A stretch of 64,000 nucleotides of DNA from Shewanella gelidimarina (GTDB lineage: Bacteria; Pseudomonadota; Gammaproteobacteria; Enterobacterales; Shewanellaceae): contig NZ_JAKIKW010000019.1 of assembly GCF_023283945.1 (NCBI RefSeq), positions 1-64,000 of the forward strand, given 5' to 3'. Position numbers and translations under genes: made by a program. How positions within the stretch are numbered: position 1 is the first letter of the stretch; every line of letters begins with the position of its first letter. This document shows positions 1 to 10,098 of the stretch, in pieces. The notes under the pieces were generated by a model. That model did not search any database. It was not told the origin of the DNA and saw only the letters and a list, made by a program, of their open reading frames with translations.

Positions 1-102
1 AGCTGTGGCCCCACCTGATCCCATTCCGAACTCAGAAGTGAAACACAGTATCGCCGATGGTAGTGTGGGGTTTCCCCATGTGAGAGTAGGTCATTTCCAG
101 GC
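1..102 (+). rRNA. rrf: 5S ribosomal RNA, 5' end cut by window edge
   Basis: The sequence carries the conserved bacterial 5S core (CCGAACTCAGAAGTGAAAC at 27-45, then CGCCGATGGTAGTGTGGGG), and its 3' arm GGTCATTTCCAGGC would pair with the missing 5' arm. The gammaproteobacterial gene is about 116-120 bases, so roughly 15-18 bases lie outside the window. A tRNA-Asp gene follows, which is a usual 3' arrangement of rRNA operons. Confidence 0.95.
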
Positions 103-207
103 GCCTATTTAGCTTTAACCTCTTCAAGAGAGTAAAGCGAGTCTACTAACCTTTGACACGTTAGCGACTTAAAAGAATTTAGCATTATGCTTCGGCTTTT
201 TGCTAAA

Positions 208-284
208 GGAGTGGTAGTTCAGTTGGTTAGAATACCGGCCTGTCACGCCGGGGGTCGCGAGTTCGAGTCTCGTCCACTCCGCCA
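208..284 (+). tRNA. tRNA-Asp (anticodon GTC)
   Basis: A 77-base cloverleaf: acceptor arm GGAGTGG pairs with CCACTCC, the anticodon stem encloses CTGTCAC with anticodon GTC at 242-244, the T-arm carries GTTCGAGTC, and the 3' CCA is encoded at 282-284. It lies about 105 bases after the 5S gene and ahead of a strong hairpin, so it is probably the last product of the rRNA operon transcript. Confidence 0.97.
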
Positions 285-664
285 ACATTACGATAAGCCC
301 TAGCAGCAATGCTAGGGCTTTTTCGTGTCTGTTTTTTATGCCATGAAAGAGACAATACACGGGCCCGTTGGCTCGCTTTGGTTTATTATTGAGCTGAAAT
401 CGTCAGTCTCGGCTGTAGCAAGGCTTCTTTTATGAGAGCTCTCGTCAGTTGGGCCAACATTGCGCGAATTATTATCCGCAAAATTAGTGCTTTTTTGTGT
501 CTGAATTTTTAGATGTAAAAAGAGTGTATAAGTCGATGCTAAATAGTATGCACTGATCACGGTTCTGGTAAGATACTGGCTTGCTGTTAAGCAGTATGTG
601 ATGTGATACAAATCAATTCTGTTTGATAGCGGTATAATGAAAATTGCTAATTTAAGGTATTAAG
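285..664. other. Intergenic region between tRNA-Asp and the ykgJ-like gene
   Basis: After the terminator I see no convincing gene. A second TTTTTTGTGTCTG string lies at 492-504 without an obvious hairpin before it. A TATAAT hexamer at 633-638 is a candidate -10 element for the gene starting at 665, but no good -35 stands at the right distance. Confidence 0.4.
295..326 (+). terminator. Intrinsic terminator after tRNA-Asp
   Basis: Perfect stem AAGCCCTAGCA / TGCTAGGGCTT with a GCAA loop, followed by TTTTTC. The run continues into GTGTCTG, a tail also seen after other terminators in this window. Confidence 0.9.
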
Positions 665-919
665 ATGAACTGTCGCTTAGGTTGTGGTGCTTGCTGCATT
701 GCGCCTTCTATCACGACTCCAATTCCAGGAATGCCTCAGGGTAAGCTGGCAGGAGTTAGGTGCATTCAGTTGAATGACGGTAATTTGTGTAAGCTTTTTG
801 GTAAACCAGAGAGACCTGCTGTTTGTGGTCAATTTACAGCAACGGAAGATGTTTGTGGCGCTAATGATGAAGAAGCTTTATGGCTTATCAGCTCATTGGA
901 ACAAGCAACAAACAGCTAG
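665..919 (+). CDS. YkgJ-family cysteine cluster protein
   Basis: An 84-residue protein with the cysteine-cluster start C-x3-C-x2-CC (Cys3, 7, 10, 11), followed by four spaced cysteines including those in NLCKLFGKPERPAVC. This is the hallmark of the YkgJ/UPF0153 family, presumed to bind a metal (zinc or iron). The biochemical role is unknown. The start ATG has an AAGGTATTAAG leader. It lies 40 bases upstream of nsrR in the same direction and may be co-transcribed with it. A second YkgJ-like protein is at 10099-10455. Confidence 0.85.
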   Translation: MNCRLGCGACCIAPSITTPIPGMPQGKLAGVRCIQLNDGNLCKLFGKPERPAVCGQFTATEDVCGANDEEALWLISSLEQATNS

Positions 920-959
920 AAAATTTTGTTAGATAGTCAATTATATGGATTGGTAAGCA

Positions 960-1409
960 ATGCAGTTAACTCGTTACACTGATTTTGGATTGAGAACACT
1001 GATGTATCTGGCTTTACATCCAGAGCGTGAGTCGCTTTTCCGTATCTCTGAAGTTACAGATGTTTTTGACTTATCAGCCAACCATATCTCTAAAGTTGTG
1101 CATCATCTTGGTAAATTAGGCTACTTAAAAACAGTAAGAGGTAAGAGTGGTGGTTTTAAGTTGGCAAAAGCTGCTAACGAAATCAATATAGGTGAAGTGG
1201 TTCGCGCTCTTGAAAACTCTTTGTCTCCTATCGATTGCAGTAAGCCATACTGTTTATTTACGCCGGCTTGCAAATTAAAAAGTGTCCTTTCAGAAGCGGT
1301 TAATGCTTATTTAGCAGTGCTTGATGGCTATACGTTAGATATGATTGTAAGTAACAATAAAGAGCTTAAGTCGCTACTACCAGACTTGTCTATTCCAATC
1401 TTACAGTAG
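960..1409 (+). CDS. nsrR: Rrf2-family nitric-oxide-sensing repressor NsrR
   Basis: A 149-residue protein that starts MQLTRYTDFGLR, as NsrR does, with an N-terminal winged helix-turn-helix (about residues 1-60) and the iron-sulfur ligands Cys93, Cys98 and Cys104 in DCSKPYCLFTPAC. These match the three cysteines of the enterobacterial protein in spacing. NsrR holds an Fe-S cluster and derepresses NO-detoxification genes when NO destroys it. No hmp- or hcp-like target is in this window, so its targets lie elsewhere. Its 3' end overlaps the convergent gene at 1390-2145 by 20 bases, with no terminator between them. Confidence 0.92.
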   Translation: MQLTRYTDFGLRTLMYLALHPERESLFRISEVTDVFDLSANHISKVVHHLGKLGYLKTVRGKSGGFKLAKAANEINIGEVVRALENSLSPIDCSKPYCLFTPACKLKSVLSEAVNAYLAVLDGYTLDMIVSNNKELKSLLPDLSIPILQ

Positions 1410-2145
1410 GATCTTTAGTTTCTTTATCCTGTGACGCTACATTGAAAGGTAATAGCTTGGATGCGGGAACGAGGGCAATATTTGCTTCCGCTAAGCGATG
1501 AAGGTTATTACTCAAAAAAGCCAACGTTTCAGGGTAGGGGTGAGCAATAATAACGATACTGTCCTGTGTCTCGGTAAGTGTTATCGCCTGTTGAAATTGA
1601 AATTCCAACCCGTCATCTGATTTATCATTATCAAGAAAAATAGTCCGCTTTAATAACGGAACTCCCATCTCTTCTGCTATTGCTCCAGCTTGAGTAAATT
1701 TGGTTGTTACACTGTCTATAAAATAAATATTCCGCTGTAATAGCGTATCCATTACCCAGTGCATTTGTTCGGTAAGCTGCGTTAACAAGCTGCCCATATG
1801 GTTATTAGCACCAATTGCGAATGGTACACTATCGATAGCGTATTCTAGCTGTTGTTTAAAATCTTGCTCTGACATAGCGTTCGTTAAAGCACCAGGCCCA
1901 ATTGTTTTACCGTTGAGCGCCTGCATTGGCAGGTGCACCAAAATCTCACTACCTTGTTGGTATGCTTGAGTGGCAACGGTTTTGCCTAAAGGCGTTAGTG
2001 GCAACACCGACAGGGTAACATTCGATGGCAGCGACAGCACGGCCTTATCAGATTGACGATATCCAATGTCGTCAATGATGATGGCAATCCTTGCGGCAAA
2101 CACATTCGAACTAAATAATAAAAAGCAAAATAATAAGTAGCGCAC
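1390..2145 (-). CDS. YibQ-like divergent polysaccharide deacetylase, periplasmic
   Basis: 251 residues with a signal peptide (MRYLLFCFLLFSSNVFA) and then ARIAIIIDDIGY, the start of the divergent polysaccharide deacetylase (DUF610/YibQ) fold. The EILVHLPMQA and GANNHMGS motifs are also family-typical. The fold is that of NodB-type deacetylases; the actual substrate of YibQ is unknown. It begins 8 bases after ctpA ends and is the last gene of the gpmI-envC-ctpA-yibQ block, which is conserved in many gammaproteobacteria and concerned with cell-wall maintenance. Confidence 0.88.
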   Translation of the reverse strand: MRYLLFCFLLFSSNVFAARIAIIIDDIGYRQSDKAVLSLPSNVTLSVLPLTPLGKTVATQAYQQGSEILVHLPMQALNGKTIGPGALTNAMSEQDFKQQLEYAIDSVPFAIGANNHMGSLLTQLTEQMHWVMDTLLQRNIYFIDSVTTKFTQAGAIAEEMGVPLLKRTIFLDNDKSDDGLEFQFQQAITLTETQDSIVIIAHPYPETLAFLSNNLHRLAEANIALVPASKLLPFNVASQDKETKDPTVRLE

Positions 2146-2153
2146 TGTATTAG

Positions 2154-3359
2154 TTATTTTTCTGTTTTGATCCAGGCTATTGCTGAGTTAACGAGTTTAT
2201 CTTCAGCAATATCACCACGGAGTGAATTTGTATTTATTATAGGCATAGTTTGATCACTTGTTACAATCTCTAATGCCACTTTAATGTCAGGAATAATCCC
2301 TTTTTCGTGTATATCTCTGCCATTAGGGGTGGTGTATTTGGCAATGGTGAGCTTAATGGCATTGCCTTCGGTAAGCGTAGGGATAAGGCTTTGAACTGTG
2401 CCTTTACCAAAGCTTGTCTGGCCGATGAGCTTAGCTCTGCCATTTTCTTGCAGTGCAGCTGCGAGTACCTCAGATGCAGATGCCGATCCTTTATTGATCA
2501 GTACCAACATGGGTACGCTTTTTACCATGGTTTGTGGTGAGGCGTAGTAATCAGAATTAGCGTCAAAGAAACGACCTTCAGTTGCAACAATCCTGCCTTT
2601 CTCTAAAAAGATATCTGCGATTTGAATGGCTTGATCGAGTAGACCACCAGGATTATTTCTTAGGTCAAGAATAAGCCCATTTAGGGGTTTTGCTTGCCAT
2701 AATGCAAGTTGTTTAACCATATCTTGAGTGGAGTTTTCTTGAAAGCTCGACAGTCTTATATAGCCAATTTGGTTATCTAACAGCTGTGCTTCGACAGAGT
2801 TGATGGTGATAAGACTAGGACTGATGGTTACGTTATAAGTTGTTTCGGAGTTTGCCCTGATTAGCTCTAAATCAATCGCTTGCTTGTCATAGCTATGTTG
2901 TTTAATTTCATTGAGTAAGTTTTCAAGTTTATCTGCGGTAACTAACTGTTGATTAAGCTTTATAACTCTGTCTCCCGGCATAATACCTGCCAGTTCAGCG
3001 GGCGACTGAGGGAAAGGAGTGACGATTGTTATTTGATCATTGTCTGTGGCTATCTCTACGCCAAAACCATAATATTCACCGTCATTACTATCTTGGATAT
3101 TGGCGAATGCTTGTTTATCTAGAAAGCTAGAATAGGGGTCGAGTTTTGCAAAAATACCTTCAATGGCCGCTTCAATGAGTTCTTCTTCGGTGATTTTTGT
3201 AACGTAGTAGGTTTCAATTGTATCGATGACATCGAGTAATACGGGATAGTCGATGCGAGTTTTATATTGTTGAGTATGCTCTTGGCCAAATAAAGTGAGT
3301 GACAGGCCTAATGCTAAACCCGCGGCGGCAAAACTAAGATTACGGACAACTCCTGACAT
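2154..3359 (-). CDS. ctpA: Carboxyl-terminal processing protease, S41 family
   Basis: 401 residues: an N-terminal signal/anchor segment (about 8-26), a PDZ domain (about 95-170, with GFGVEIATD and MPGDRVIKLN), and an S41 protease core. The catalytic Ser-Lys pair is visible as Ser294 in GSASASE and Lys319 in SFGKG, separated by the family's usual 25 residues. It is a periplasmic, membrane-anchored processing or degrading protease. It lies between envC and yibQ on one strand; such proteases often act on cell-wall enzymes, which fits this company, but the substrate is not shown. Confidence 0.92.
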   Translation of the reverse strand: MSGVVRNLSFAAAGLALGLSLTLFGQEHTQQYKTRIDYPVLLDVIDTIETYYVTKITEEELIEAAIEGIFAKLDPYSSFLDKQAFANIQDSNDGEYYGFGVEIATDNDQITIVTPFPQSPAELAGIMPGDRVIKLNQQLVTADKLENLLNEIKQHSYDKQAIDLELIRANSETTYNVTISPSLITINSVEAQLLDNQIGYIRLSSFQENSTQDMVKQLALWQAKPLNGLILDLRNNPGGLLDQAIQIADIFLEKGRIVATEGRFFDANSDYYASPQTMVKSVPMLVLINKGSASASEVLAAALQENGRAKLIGQTSFGKGTVQSLIPTLTEGNAIKLTIAKYTTPNGRDIHEKGIIPDIKVALEIVTSDQTMPIINTNSLRGDIAEDKLVNSAIAWIKTEK

Positions 3360-3392
3360 ATTAACCCCTTGTATATGAAAGGGATTCTGTGT

Positions 3393-4526
3393 CTACCGCT
3401 TACAGTACCTCGCCGGATCGACAGCTTGCCCTTTATGCCTTACTTCAAAGTATAGGCCAGACTCGGTCTGTCCACCTGAGCGACCGACCAATGCAATGGC
3501 TTCACCTTTGCGAACAGAGTCTCCTGCAGCCTTTAAAAGGGTTTGTGCATGTCCATATAAACTCATATAACCTTTGCCATGATCGACAACTAAAACCATA
3601 CCAAAACCGCGTAACCAATCAGCATAAATGACTTGCCCGCCAGCAATGGCTTCAATATTCTTCCCTTCAGCGGCTGAAATCGTCACGCCTTTCCATTTCA
3701 CTTTCCCTGAGCGTTTACTACCAAAACCTGATTTTATTCGGCCTTTAGTGGGCCATTTTAGTTTTCGTTTACTCGATAACCCATCGAACGCTGGGTTGTT
3801 TTTCATCGCCAATAGCGCTTGTTCAACCACTCGTTTTAAACTGGCCTCTTCAATTTGTAGCTGTTCTAATTTTGCACCACTGCTGTTAAGCGTTCTTTGT
3901 AACTGAGTTAAGGTTTTTTGGCGCTGAGACTGCTCTTGGCTCAAGAGCGTAGCTTGTTGCTGCTGCTCAAGGGCTAACTTATTTAATCGAGTTTGGTTCT
4001 CTTTCTGCTGATTTTTTACTTCATCAAGCTCTACGATGGTGCTTTGAAGCTGTTTTATCGAAGCGATACGGGCATTGTTTAAGTATTGATAGTAAGCGAG
4101 TAGGCGCTCAATACTGGCTGGAGATTGTTGATTAAGTAGCATTTTACTGTAATCATGATTACCCGCTAAGTAAGCACTAGCAAGTTGATTAGACAGGCTT
4201 TTTTGCTGAATATTCTTGAGTTCATCTAACTGAACGTATTTAGCATTAAGCTTAGCCAAAGCCTTATCTATTTTGGTTAAATCTTGTTTGGTTTTATTGA
4301 CTTTTTTTGCAGCTGCAGCAATAGCTTGCTCATCTTTTTTTAGCAAAGAGATCAAACGTTCTCTCTGTTTATTGGTATTTTTAACGGCTGATTGTTGTTT
4401 GTTAATCTGTGTCTGAATCGACTTAAGTTCAGATTGACGACGATCGAGATCAGTCGCATTTACCGATAAGGATAGTGATATAAAGCCAGCAATAATGCTG
4501 GCTTTGATAAAAAGTCGAATGTTCAT
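3393..4526 (-). CDS. envC: Murein hydrolase activator EnvC
   Basis: 377 residues with a signal peptide ending near VNA, a long Gln/Lys-rich coiled coil (about 25-245) and a C-terminal LytM/M23 domain (about 265-377). The zinc-binding residues of active M23 peptidases are replaced: the first His position reads WKGVTIS and the HxH motif reads LYFEV. This is the degenerate form expected of EnvC, which does not cut murein but activates the division amidases AmiA/AmiB. It begins 1 base after gpmI ends, so the two are probably translated from one transcript. Confidence 0.92.
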   Translation of the reverse strand: MNIRLFIKASIIAGFISLSLSVNATDLDRRQSELKSIQTQINKQQSAVKNTNKQRERLISLLKKDEQAIAAAAKKVNKTKQDLTKIDKALAKLNAKYVQLDELKNIQQKSLSNQLASAYLAGNHDYSKMLLNQQSPASIERLLAYYQYLNNARIASIKQLQSTIVELDEVKNQQKENQTRLNKLALEQQQQATLLSQEQSQRQKTLTQLQRTLNSSGAKLEQLQIEEASLKRVVEQALLAMKNNPAFDGLSSKRKLKWPTKGRIKSGFGSKRSGKVKWKGVTISAAEGKNIEAIAGGQVIYADWLRGFGMVLVVDHGKGYMSLYGHAQTLLKAAGDSVRKGEAIALVGRSGGQTESGLYFEVRHKGQAVDPARYCKR

Positions 4527-4527
4527 A

Positions 4528-6072
4528 TTACTCTTTGAGTTTAATTATCGCTCGGCCTGTCATCTCTTTAGGCACTTCTCGTCCCATCAAGGTTAACATA
4601 GTCGGCGCTAAATCACTCAAACGTCCGCCTTTTTCTATATCCGCATCACGTCCAACATAAATGAGTGGCACAGGTTCACAGGTGTGAGCGGTATGTGCTT
4701 GCCCTGTTGACTCATCCGTCATTTGTTCAGCATTACCGTGGTCGGCTGTAATTAAACACTCACCGCCAACCTTGTCTAGCGCTTCAACAACACGCCCTAA
4801 ACAAGTGTCTACAGCTTCACAGGCTTTGACTGCTGCATCAAAGTTACCTGTGTGGCCAACCATATCGCCGTTCGGGTAATTACAGATAATTACGTCATAT
4901 TTGGTTGATTCTATTGCGGCAACGAGTTTATCTGTGAGTTCTGTTGAACTCATCTCAGGTTGTAGGTCATAGGTCGCAATTTTTGGTGATTGGATTAAGA
5001 TGCGATCTTCGCCTTCGAAAGGCTCCTCTTTACCACCGTTAAAGAAGAAAGTGACGTGAGCGTACTTTTCGGTCTCCGAAATACGCAACTGTGTCATGTG
5101 CTGATCTTGCAAGGTTTCGCCTAAGGTGTTGACCAGATCGGTCGACGGATAAGCGATGGCAGCATCAATGCTCGCGGCATATTCCGTTAGCATGACAAAG
5201 TGTGCTTTAGGTGTCACAGCACGTTCGAAGCCATCAAAGTCAGCATCCACAAAGCTACGAGTGATTTGGCGGGCACGGTCAGCGCGGAAGTTCATGAAAA
5301 TGAGCGCGTCATTATCTTCTAGCTTGGCAATGTTACCTTCAGCGTCAGGGATTGCAGTGCTACCCACAAACTCGTCATTTTCATCACGAGCGTAAGCGGC
5401 TTTAATGCCTTCAACAGCACTTGCTACTTGATGCAAGCCCTTGCCTTCAGTGATCAACTCATAAGCTTGAGATACACGATCCCAGCGGTTGTCTCTATCC
5501 ATGGCGTAGTAACGACCAATAATGGAAGCTACTTGACCGGTACCTAGGGTTTTAAACATATCTTCGAAATGCGCTAAACCAGCTTCTGCGCTACGAGGCG
5601 GAGTATCGCGACCGTCTAAAAAGGCATGTAGATAAACCTTAGTTGCACCGCGTTTAACGGCAAGGCGACACATGGCTTCTATATGATCTTGATGACTATG
5701 TACTCCACCTGGCGATAATAGTCCCATGATATGAACGGCACCATTGGCTTTGACAGCCCCATCAACGGCCGCAGTAAGTGTTGGATTAGTATCGAACTCC
5801 CCATCATCGATAGCCTTGCCGATACGGGTTAATTCTTGATAGACAATACGGCCAGAACCAATATTGATGTGGCCAACTTCGGAGTTGCCCATTTGGCCAT
5901 CGGGTAACCCAACATCGATACCTGAACCGGAAATTAAACTGTGTGGATATTGTGCATTAAGCTTGTCGAGAACAGGAGTGTTCGCATGAAAAACAGCATT
6001 TTTTTGCGTGTTTTCACGAGAGCCCCATCCATCGAGGATCAGCAATGCCAACGGGCGTTTGTGAGTCGTCAT
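4528..6072 (-). CDS. gpmI: 2,3-bisphosphoglycerate-independent phosphoglycerate mutase
   Basis: 514 residues, the standard length for this two-domain manganese enzyme of the alkaline-phosphatase superfamily, which interconverts 3- and 2-phosphoglycerate in glycolysis. Motifs seen are LLILDGWG, the nucleophile serine in [27 protein letters not shown], and the metal site [11 protein letters not shown]. It is the first gene of the minus-strand block with envC, ctpA and yibQ. Confidence 0.97.
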   Translation of the reverse strand: MTTHKRPLALLILDGWGSRENTQKNAVFHANTPVLDKLNAQYPHSLISGSGIDVGLPDGQMGNSEVGHINIGSGRIVYQELTRIGKAIDDGEFDTNPTLTAAVDGAVKANGAVHIMGLLSPGGVHSHQDHIEAMCRLAVKRGATKVYLHAFLDGRDTPPRSAEAGLAHFEDMFKTLGTGQVASIIGRYYAMDRDNRWDRVSQAYELITEGKGLHQVASAVEGIKAAYARDENDEFVGSTAIPDAEGNIAKLEDNDALIFMNFRADRARQITRSFVDADFDGFERAVTPKAHFVMLTEYAASIDAAIAYPSTDLVNTLGETLQDQHMTQLRISETEKYAHVTFFFNGGKEEPFEGEDRILIQSPKIATYDLQPEMSSTELTDKLVAAIESTKYDVIICNYPNGDMVGHTGNFDAAVKACEAVDTCLGRVVEALDKVGGECLITADHGNAEQMTDESTGQAHTAHTCEPVPLIYVGRDADIEKGGRLSDLAPTMLTLMGREVPKEMTGRAIIKLKE

Positions 6073-6309
6073 GGTAGTACCTTTAAGTTTGAAAAAATAA
6101 GATTAAAATTTTAATTGGTTAAATATTACTACCAATTGGTACTCGGCATAAAGAAATTTACCTAGATTGCGGTTATCGATTTACAAATCGGTGTGATTGA
6201 AAGCCAGCTGTCGTGTGCGTTACGTGACTAACATTCTGTATTCTGTCATCGCAATGGTATACTCTGTGCCCTCATTATATTTGGGCCAATTAAAAGTAGG
6301 CAGTAAAGC

Positions 6310-6744
6310 ATGCAAGAATATATGGAATTTTTTAAAGCAAACCCGATGTTAAGCTTGGCGTGGGTGGGTTTATTCGTCGGACTTATCGTGATGGTATTTA
6401 AGTCTAGCGTATCAAAAGTTAAAAATGTGAATCATCAAGAAGCCACTTTGTTGATGAACAAGCAAGAAGCAACAGTTGTTGATGTACGCGGTAAAGAGGA
6501 ATTTAAGAAGGGCCATATTGTTGGCGCAATTAACGTTCCGTTAGCTGAGATTAAAAATAATCAGCTTGGTACCCTTGAAAACTCAAAAGCCAGTCCCATA
6601 ATAATGGTATGCAACGCTGGCATGACTTCGTCTCAAGCGGCCCAACTGATGGTTAAGCACGGGTTTGAAAACGTGAATAATTTGAAAGGTGGTATGGGTG
6701 AATGGCAGTCAAGTAATTTGCCTGTTTCAAAAAGCAAAAGATAG
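6310..6744 (+). CDS. Membrane-anchored rhodanese (YibN-like)
   Basis: 144 residues: one transmembrane helix (about 14-32), then a rhodanese domain with DVRGKEEFKKGHIVGAINVP and the active-site loop VCNAGMTS (catalytic Cys). A single-domain rhodanese would transfer sulfane sulfur or bind oxyanions at the inner membrane. It lies divergent from gpmI and upstream of secB, the order yibN-secB-gpsA known from enterobacteria. A TATACT at about 6258 is a plausible -10. Confidence 0.9.
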   Translation: MQEYMEFFKANPMLSLAWVGLFVGLIVMVFKSSVSKVKNVNHQEATLLMNKQEATVVDVRGKEEFKKGHIVGAINVPLAEIKNNQLGTLENSKASPIIMVCNAGMTSSQAAQLMVKHGFENVNNLKGGMGEWQSSNLPVSKSKR

Positions 6745-6890
6745 AAGTGTCGGTGTAGCCATTGCATTATTGTTAAGTAATTGATTAAAGTGTCACGGCT
6801 TAACATTAATGGTTACCGGCAATGAATTGAGGGAATACCCTCCAAAAAGCGTCTGTTGACTAAATAAATCAAATACTGGGACGACCAATT

Positions 6891-6917
6891 GGGTTATTAC
6901 CCATGAAGGCATAACCC
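6891..6917. promoter_or_regulatory. Inverted repeat upstream of secB
   Basis: GGGTTAT (6891-6897) and ATAACCC (6911-6917) form a 7-bp stem about 50 bases before the secB start, in the leader. There is no T-run after it, so it is more likely a leader structure than a terminator. No function is shown. Confidence 0.35.
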
Positions 6918-6969
6918 TGAGACTGGCTCTTTTGAAGTAGCCTCATTAACATTTTTAAGGTAGGAAATC

Positions 6970-7458
6970 ATGGCTGAAGTAGCAAACAAAGAACAAGAGC
7001 AAGGTCCACAATTTAACATTCAACGTGTTTACACAAAAGATATCTCTTTTGAAACACCAAACAGCCCAGCTGTTTTCCAGAAAGAGTGGACGCCAGAAGT
7101 TAAGCTAGACCTTGATACTCGTAGCAACAAATTGTCTGACGACGTATATGAAGTTGTTCTTTCTCTAACGGTTACAGCTAAGAACGGCGAAGAAACTGCG
7201 TTTCTTTGTGAAGTTCAGCAAGCTGGTATCTTCGCAATTACGGGTCTTACTGAGCAGCAACTTGCTCACTCTTTAGGTGCATATTGCCCTAACGTTCTTT
7301 TCCCATATGCTCGTGAAGCAATTGGTAGCCTAGTTAGCCGTGGTACTTTCCCACAACTAAACCTTGCTCCAGTTAACTTTGACGCGCTATTCGCTCAGTA
7401 CGTTCAACAGCGTCAAGCTGCTGCCGCTGATGCGCCTGCAGAAGAAGCAAACGCTTAA
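6970..7458 (+). CDS. secB: Protein-export chaperone SecB
   Basis: 162 residues with the SecB body: [14 protein letters not shown] near the N terminus, [21 protein letters not shown] and [13 protein letters not shown]. SecB is a cytosolic tetrameric chaperone that holds precursors unfolded and passes them to SecA. The upstream AAGGTAGGAA is a good ribosome site. gpsA starts 4 bases after the stop codon, so the two are co-transcribed. Confidence 0.97.
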   Translation: MAEVANKEQEQGPQFNIQRVYTKDISFETPNSPAVFQKEWTPEVKLDLDTRSNKLSDDVYEVVLSLTVTAKNGEETAFLCEVQQAGIFAITGLTEQQLAHSLGAYCPNVLFPYAREAIGSLVSRGTFPQLNLAPVNFDALFAQYVQQRQAAAADAPAEEANA

Positions 7459-7462
7459 TCGC

Positions 7463-8479
7463 ATGGAAAATACTGCCGATATTACGGTACTGGGGGCGGG
7501 CTCTTATGGCACCGCCCTTGCCATTTCTTTAGCGAATAATGGCCACAGAACCCTGCTTTGGGGACATGACCCTAAGCACATCGAAAACCTGAAGAACGAC
7601 AAGTGTAATCAAGCGTTCTTACCCGGTATTCCGCTTCCCGATCTTCTTATTCCAGAATCTGATTTAGCAACAGCACTTGCTGCTTCCAACAACGTATTAG
7701 TTGTTGTACCTAGTCATGTTTTTGGGGACGTGTTAGCACAAGCTAAGCCGTTTTTACGTAAAGAAGCACGTATTGTATGGGCGACCAAAGGCCTTGAGCC
7801 TGAAACTGGTCGGTTGATACAAGATGTGGCGCGTGAAGTACTCGGTGATGATTTCCCACTCGCGGTGTTATCGGGTCCGACTTTTGCTAAAGAGCTTGCT
7901 GCAGGAATGCCTACAGCAATATCAATCGCAGGTACAGATCCACAATTTACTAATGATTTAGTTGAATTGTTGCATAGCCCTAAACGTTTACGCGTTTATG
8001 CTAACGATGACTTTATCGGCCTCCAATTGGGCGGTGCGGTTAAGAATGTTATCGCGATTGGTGCAGGACTATCAGATGGTATCGGCTTTGGTGCAAATGC
8101 GCGTACCGCATTAATCACCCGTGGTTTAGTTGAATTAACACGTCTCGGTGAAGCTATGGGTGCGCAAGCATCAACCTTTATGGGGATGGCAGGTTTAGGC
8201 GATTTAGTGTTGACCTGTACCGACAATCAATCTCGTAACCGTCGTTTCGGTTTAGCGCTAGGCAAAGGCTGTGATGTCGAAGCCGCGCAAGTAGAGATTG
8301 GTCAAGTTGTTGAAGGTTACCGCAATACTAAAGAAGTTTACACGCTCGCAAAACGTTTAGGCGTTGAAATGCCGATCACTGAGCAGGTTTACCAAGTATT
8401 GTATAAAGGGAAATCACCTCATGATGCAGCTAAAGAGCTGTTAGGTCGTGAGAAAAAGTCCGAAACATCGGACGACTAA
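7463..8479 (+). CDS. gpsA: Glycerol-3-phosphate dehydrogenase [NAD(P)+]
   Basis: 338 residues from ATG 7463. An upstream in-frame ATG at 7364 exists but lies inside secB and would add a non-homologous extension. The N-terminal Rossmann motif is [12 protein letters not shown], the catalytic lysine region reads [12 protein letters not shown], and [10 protein letters not shown] is the conserved substrate-side motif. It makes sn-glycerol-3-phosphate from dihydroxyacetone phosphate for phospholipid synthesis. Confidence 0.96.
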   Translation: MENTADITVLGAGSYGTALAISLANNGHRTLLWGHDPKHIENLKNDKCNQAFLPGIPLPDLLIPESDLATALAASNNVLVVVPSHVFGDVLAQAKPFLRKEARIVWATKGLEPETGRLIQDVAREVLGDDFPLAVLSGPTFAKELAAGMPTAISIAGTDPQFTNDLVELLHSPKRLRVYANDDFIGLQLGGAVKNVIAIGAGLSDGIGFGANARTALITRGLVELTRLGEAMGAQASTFMGMAGLGDLVLTCTDNQSRNRRFGLALGKGCDVEAAQVEIGQVVEGYRNTKEVYTLAKRLGVEMPITEQVYQVLYKGKSPHDAAKELLGREKKSETSDD

Positions 8480-8537
8480 AGTCTGTCAGTGACTCGCCAT
8501 ATGAGTGCTGACATTCGGTGATGGTATATCGTGAGAG

Positions 8538-8566
8538 AAGGGTGCTAAAATAGCGCCCTTTTTTGT
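8538..8566 (+). terminator. Intrinsic terminator of secB-gpsA
   Basis: Stem AGGGTGCTA / TAGCGCCCT (one G-T pair) around AAA, followed by TTTTTT and then GTGTCTA. Confidence 0.85.
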
Positions 8567-8623
8567 GTCTAGCGAAAAGTGCTAGTGCAATGCTGTAAAT
8601 ATAGATTGTGTAGGAGTGAGCGA

Positions 8624-9808
8624 GTGGAACATCATGACGTTATTATTATCGGTGCGGGAGCTGCAGGGCTTATGTGTGCTGCAACCGCGGGCTACCGTGG
8701 TCGTGATGTATTAGTACTCGATAACGCGAAACAAGCGGGTAAGAAAATTCTTATCAGCGGTGGCGGGCGTTGTAACTTCACCAATCAAAAAGTCGAACCG
8801 GCAAATTTTCTCTGCAGTAATAATCACTTTGTAAAATCTGCACTGGCACGCTATCGCTCTAGTGATTTTATTGAGCTAGTTGAGCGTCATGGTATTGAAT
8901 ATCACGAGCGTGATCATGGCCAGCTGTTTTGTAATGACTCAGCTAAAGAGATTGTTAGCATGTTGCTGACCGAATGCGAATGGGCTGGCGCAGTGATTAA
9001 GTTGCGAACTGAAATCCGGCAAGTGAGTAAAAACGCGAATGGTCAGTTCGAAGTGCACACCGATAAATTACAGTACACCTGTGAGTCACTGGTTATCGCC
9101 ACGGGCGGCTTGTCGATGCCTAAACTGGGTGCATCGCCTTACGGATACCACGTCGCCGAACAGTTTGGGCTAAAGGTGTTACCGACCCACGCAGGGTTAG
9201 TGCCTTTTACCTGGCATAGCGACCAGAAACAGCGCTTCGAGCCACTATCGGGCATTGCGGTACCCAGCACGATTACTGCAAAAGATGGTACGCAATTTAG
9301 TGAAGCATTACTCTTCACCCATCGCGGCTTATCTGGTCCGGCTATTTTACAGATCTCAAATTATTGGAATCCCGGAGAGGCGATTAGTATTAATTTGCTA
9401 CCCGGTAAAGATGCCAGAGCTGAGATTGAGCAATTGGTCGATAATAGCCCTAAGCAAAGTCTGCGTAATGCACTTGCACTATGGTTACCAAAACGTTTAG
9501 TGGAAGCACTCTTTGAGGAAGCATTACTCAATAAAGCACTGAATCAGTTAGTGCACGCTGAGCGTGAACAGCTGGCAATGGATATCGAAGCGTGGACTAT
9601 CGTCATGAATGGCACCGAGGGCTACCGTACTGCTGAGGTCACATTGGGCGGCATTGATACTGACGAGCTTTCATCAAAAAACATGCAGTCGAAATCAGTC
9701 GAAGGTCTATACTTTATTGGTGAGGTTATGGATGTAAGTGGTTGGTTGGGTGGGTTTAATTTTCAATGGGCCTGGAGTTCAGGAGTTGCTGCGGGACAGG
9801 CTGTTTAG
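8624..9808 (+). CDS. YhiN/HI0933-family FAD-dependent oxidoreductase
   Basis: 394 residues from GTG 8624, chosen because TAGGAG stands 6 bases upstream and the dinucleotide-binding motif begins right after it; the ATG at 8579 adds 15 unrelated residues. Family marks are VIIIGAGAAGLMCA for FAD, ISGGGRCNFTN, and the C-terminal VSGWLGGFNFQWAWSSG. The physiological substrate of this flavoprotein family is not established. It stands alone after the gpsA terminator. Confidence 0.9.
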   Translation: MEHHDVIIIGAGAAGLMCAATAGYRGRDVLVLDNAKQAGKKILISGGGRCNFTNQKVEPANFLCSNNHFVKSALARYRSSDFIELVERHGIEYHERDHGQLFCNDSAKEIVSMLLTECEWAGAVIKLRTEIRQVSKNANGQFEVHTDKLQYTCESLVIATGGLSMPKLGASPYGYHVAEQFGLKVLPTHAGLVPFTWHSDQKQRFEPLSGIAVPSTITAKDGTQFSEALLFTHRGLSGPAILQISNYWNPGEAISINLLPGKDARAEIEQLVDNSPKQSLRNALALWLPKRLVEALFEEALLNKALNQLVHAEREQLAMDIEAWTIVMNGTEGYRTAEVTLGGIDTDELSSKNMQSKSVEGLYFIGEVMDVSGWLGGFNFQWAWSSGVAAGQAV

Positions 9809-10098
9809 TTGTGTGTAGAGACAATAAAGTTAGCCCATAAGAGCGTTTTAAGATGTAGTCCAGAAACAATGTGTGGCAGTGCTTTGTCTACAGTACACAT
9901 ATGGATGGGCTATTGGGAAGAGAATAGAGTGTCAGTAGTTTCTGCTATTGCCATGCCGAAATCACGTTAGCACTAAGCTCGTTCATGGATATCCGTAACG
10001 CCTGCAGAACAGAGCCCGCTTTTCTAGGCTGGGACCGTGTTACTGCGATTGTTATGACGAGGACGTACTTACTAACGCTAAAACAGGTTATTGGTCAC

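Noticed and set aside
336..611. 91-codon open frame on the minus strand beside tRNA-Asp
   Set aside because: Its low-complexity Ser/Thr-rich translation and lack of a ribosome site indicate chance.
7364..7462. Upstream in-frame ATG extending gpsA by 33 codons
   Set aside because: It lies within secB, and the family N terminus begins at 7463.
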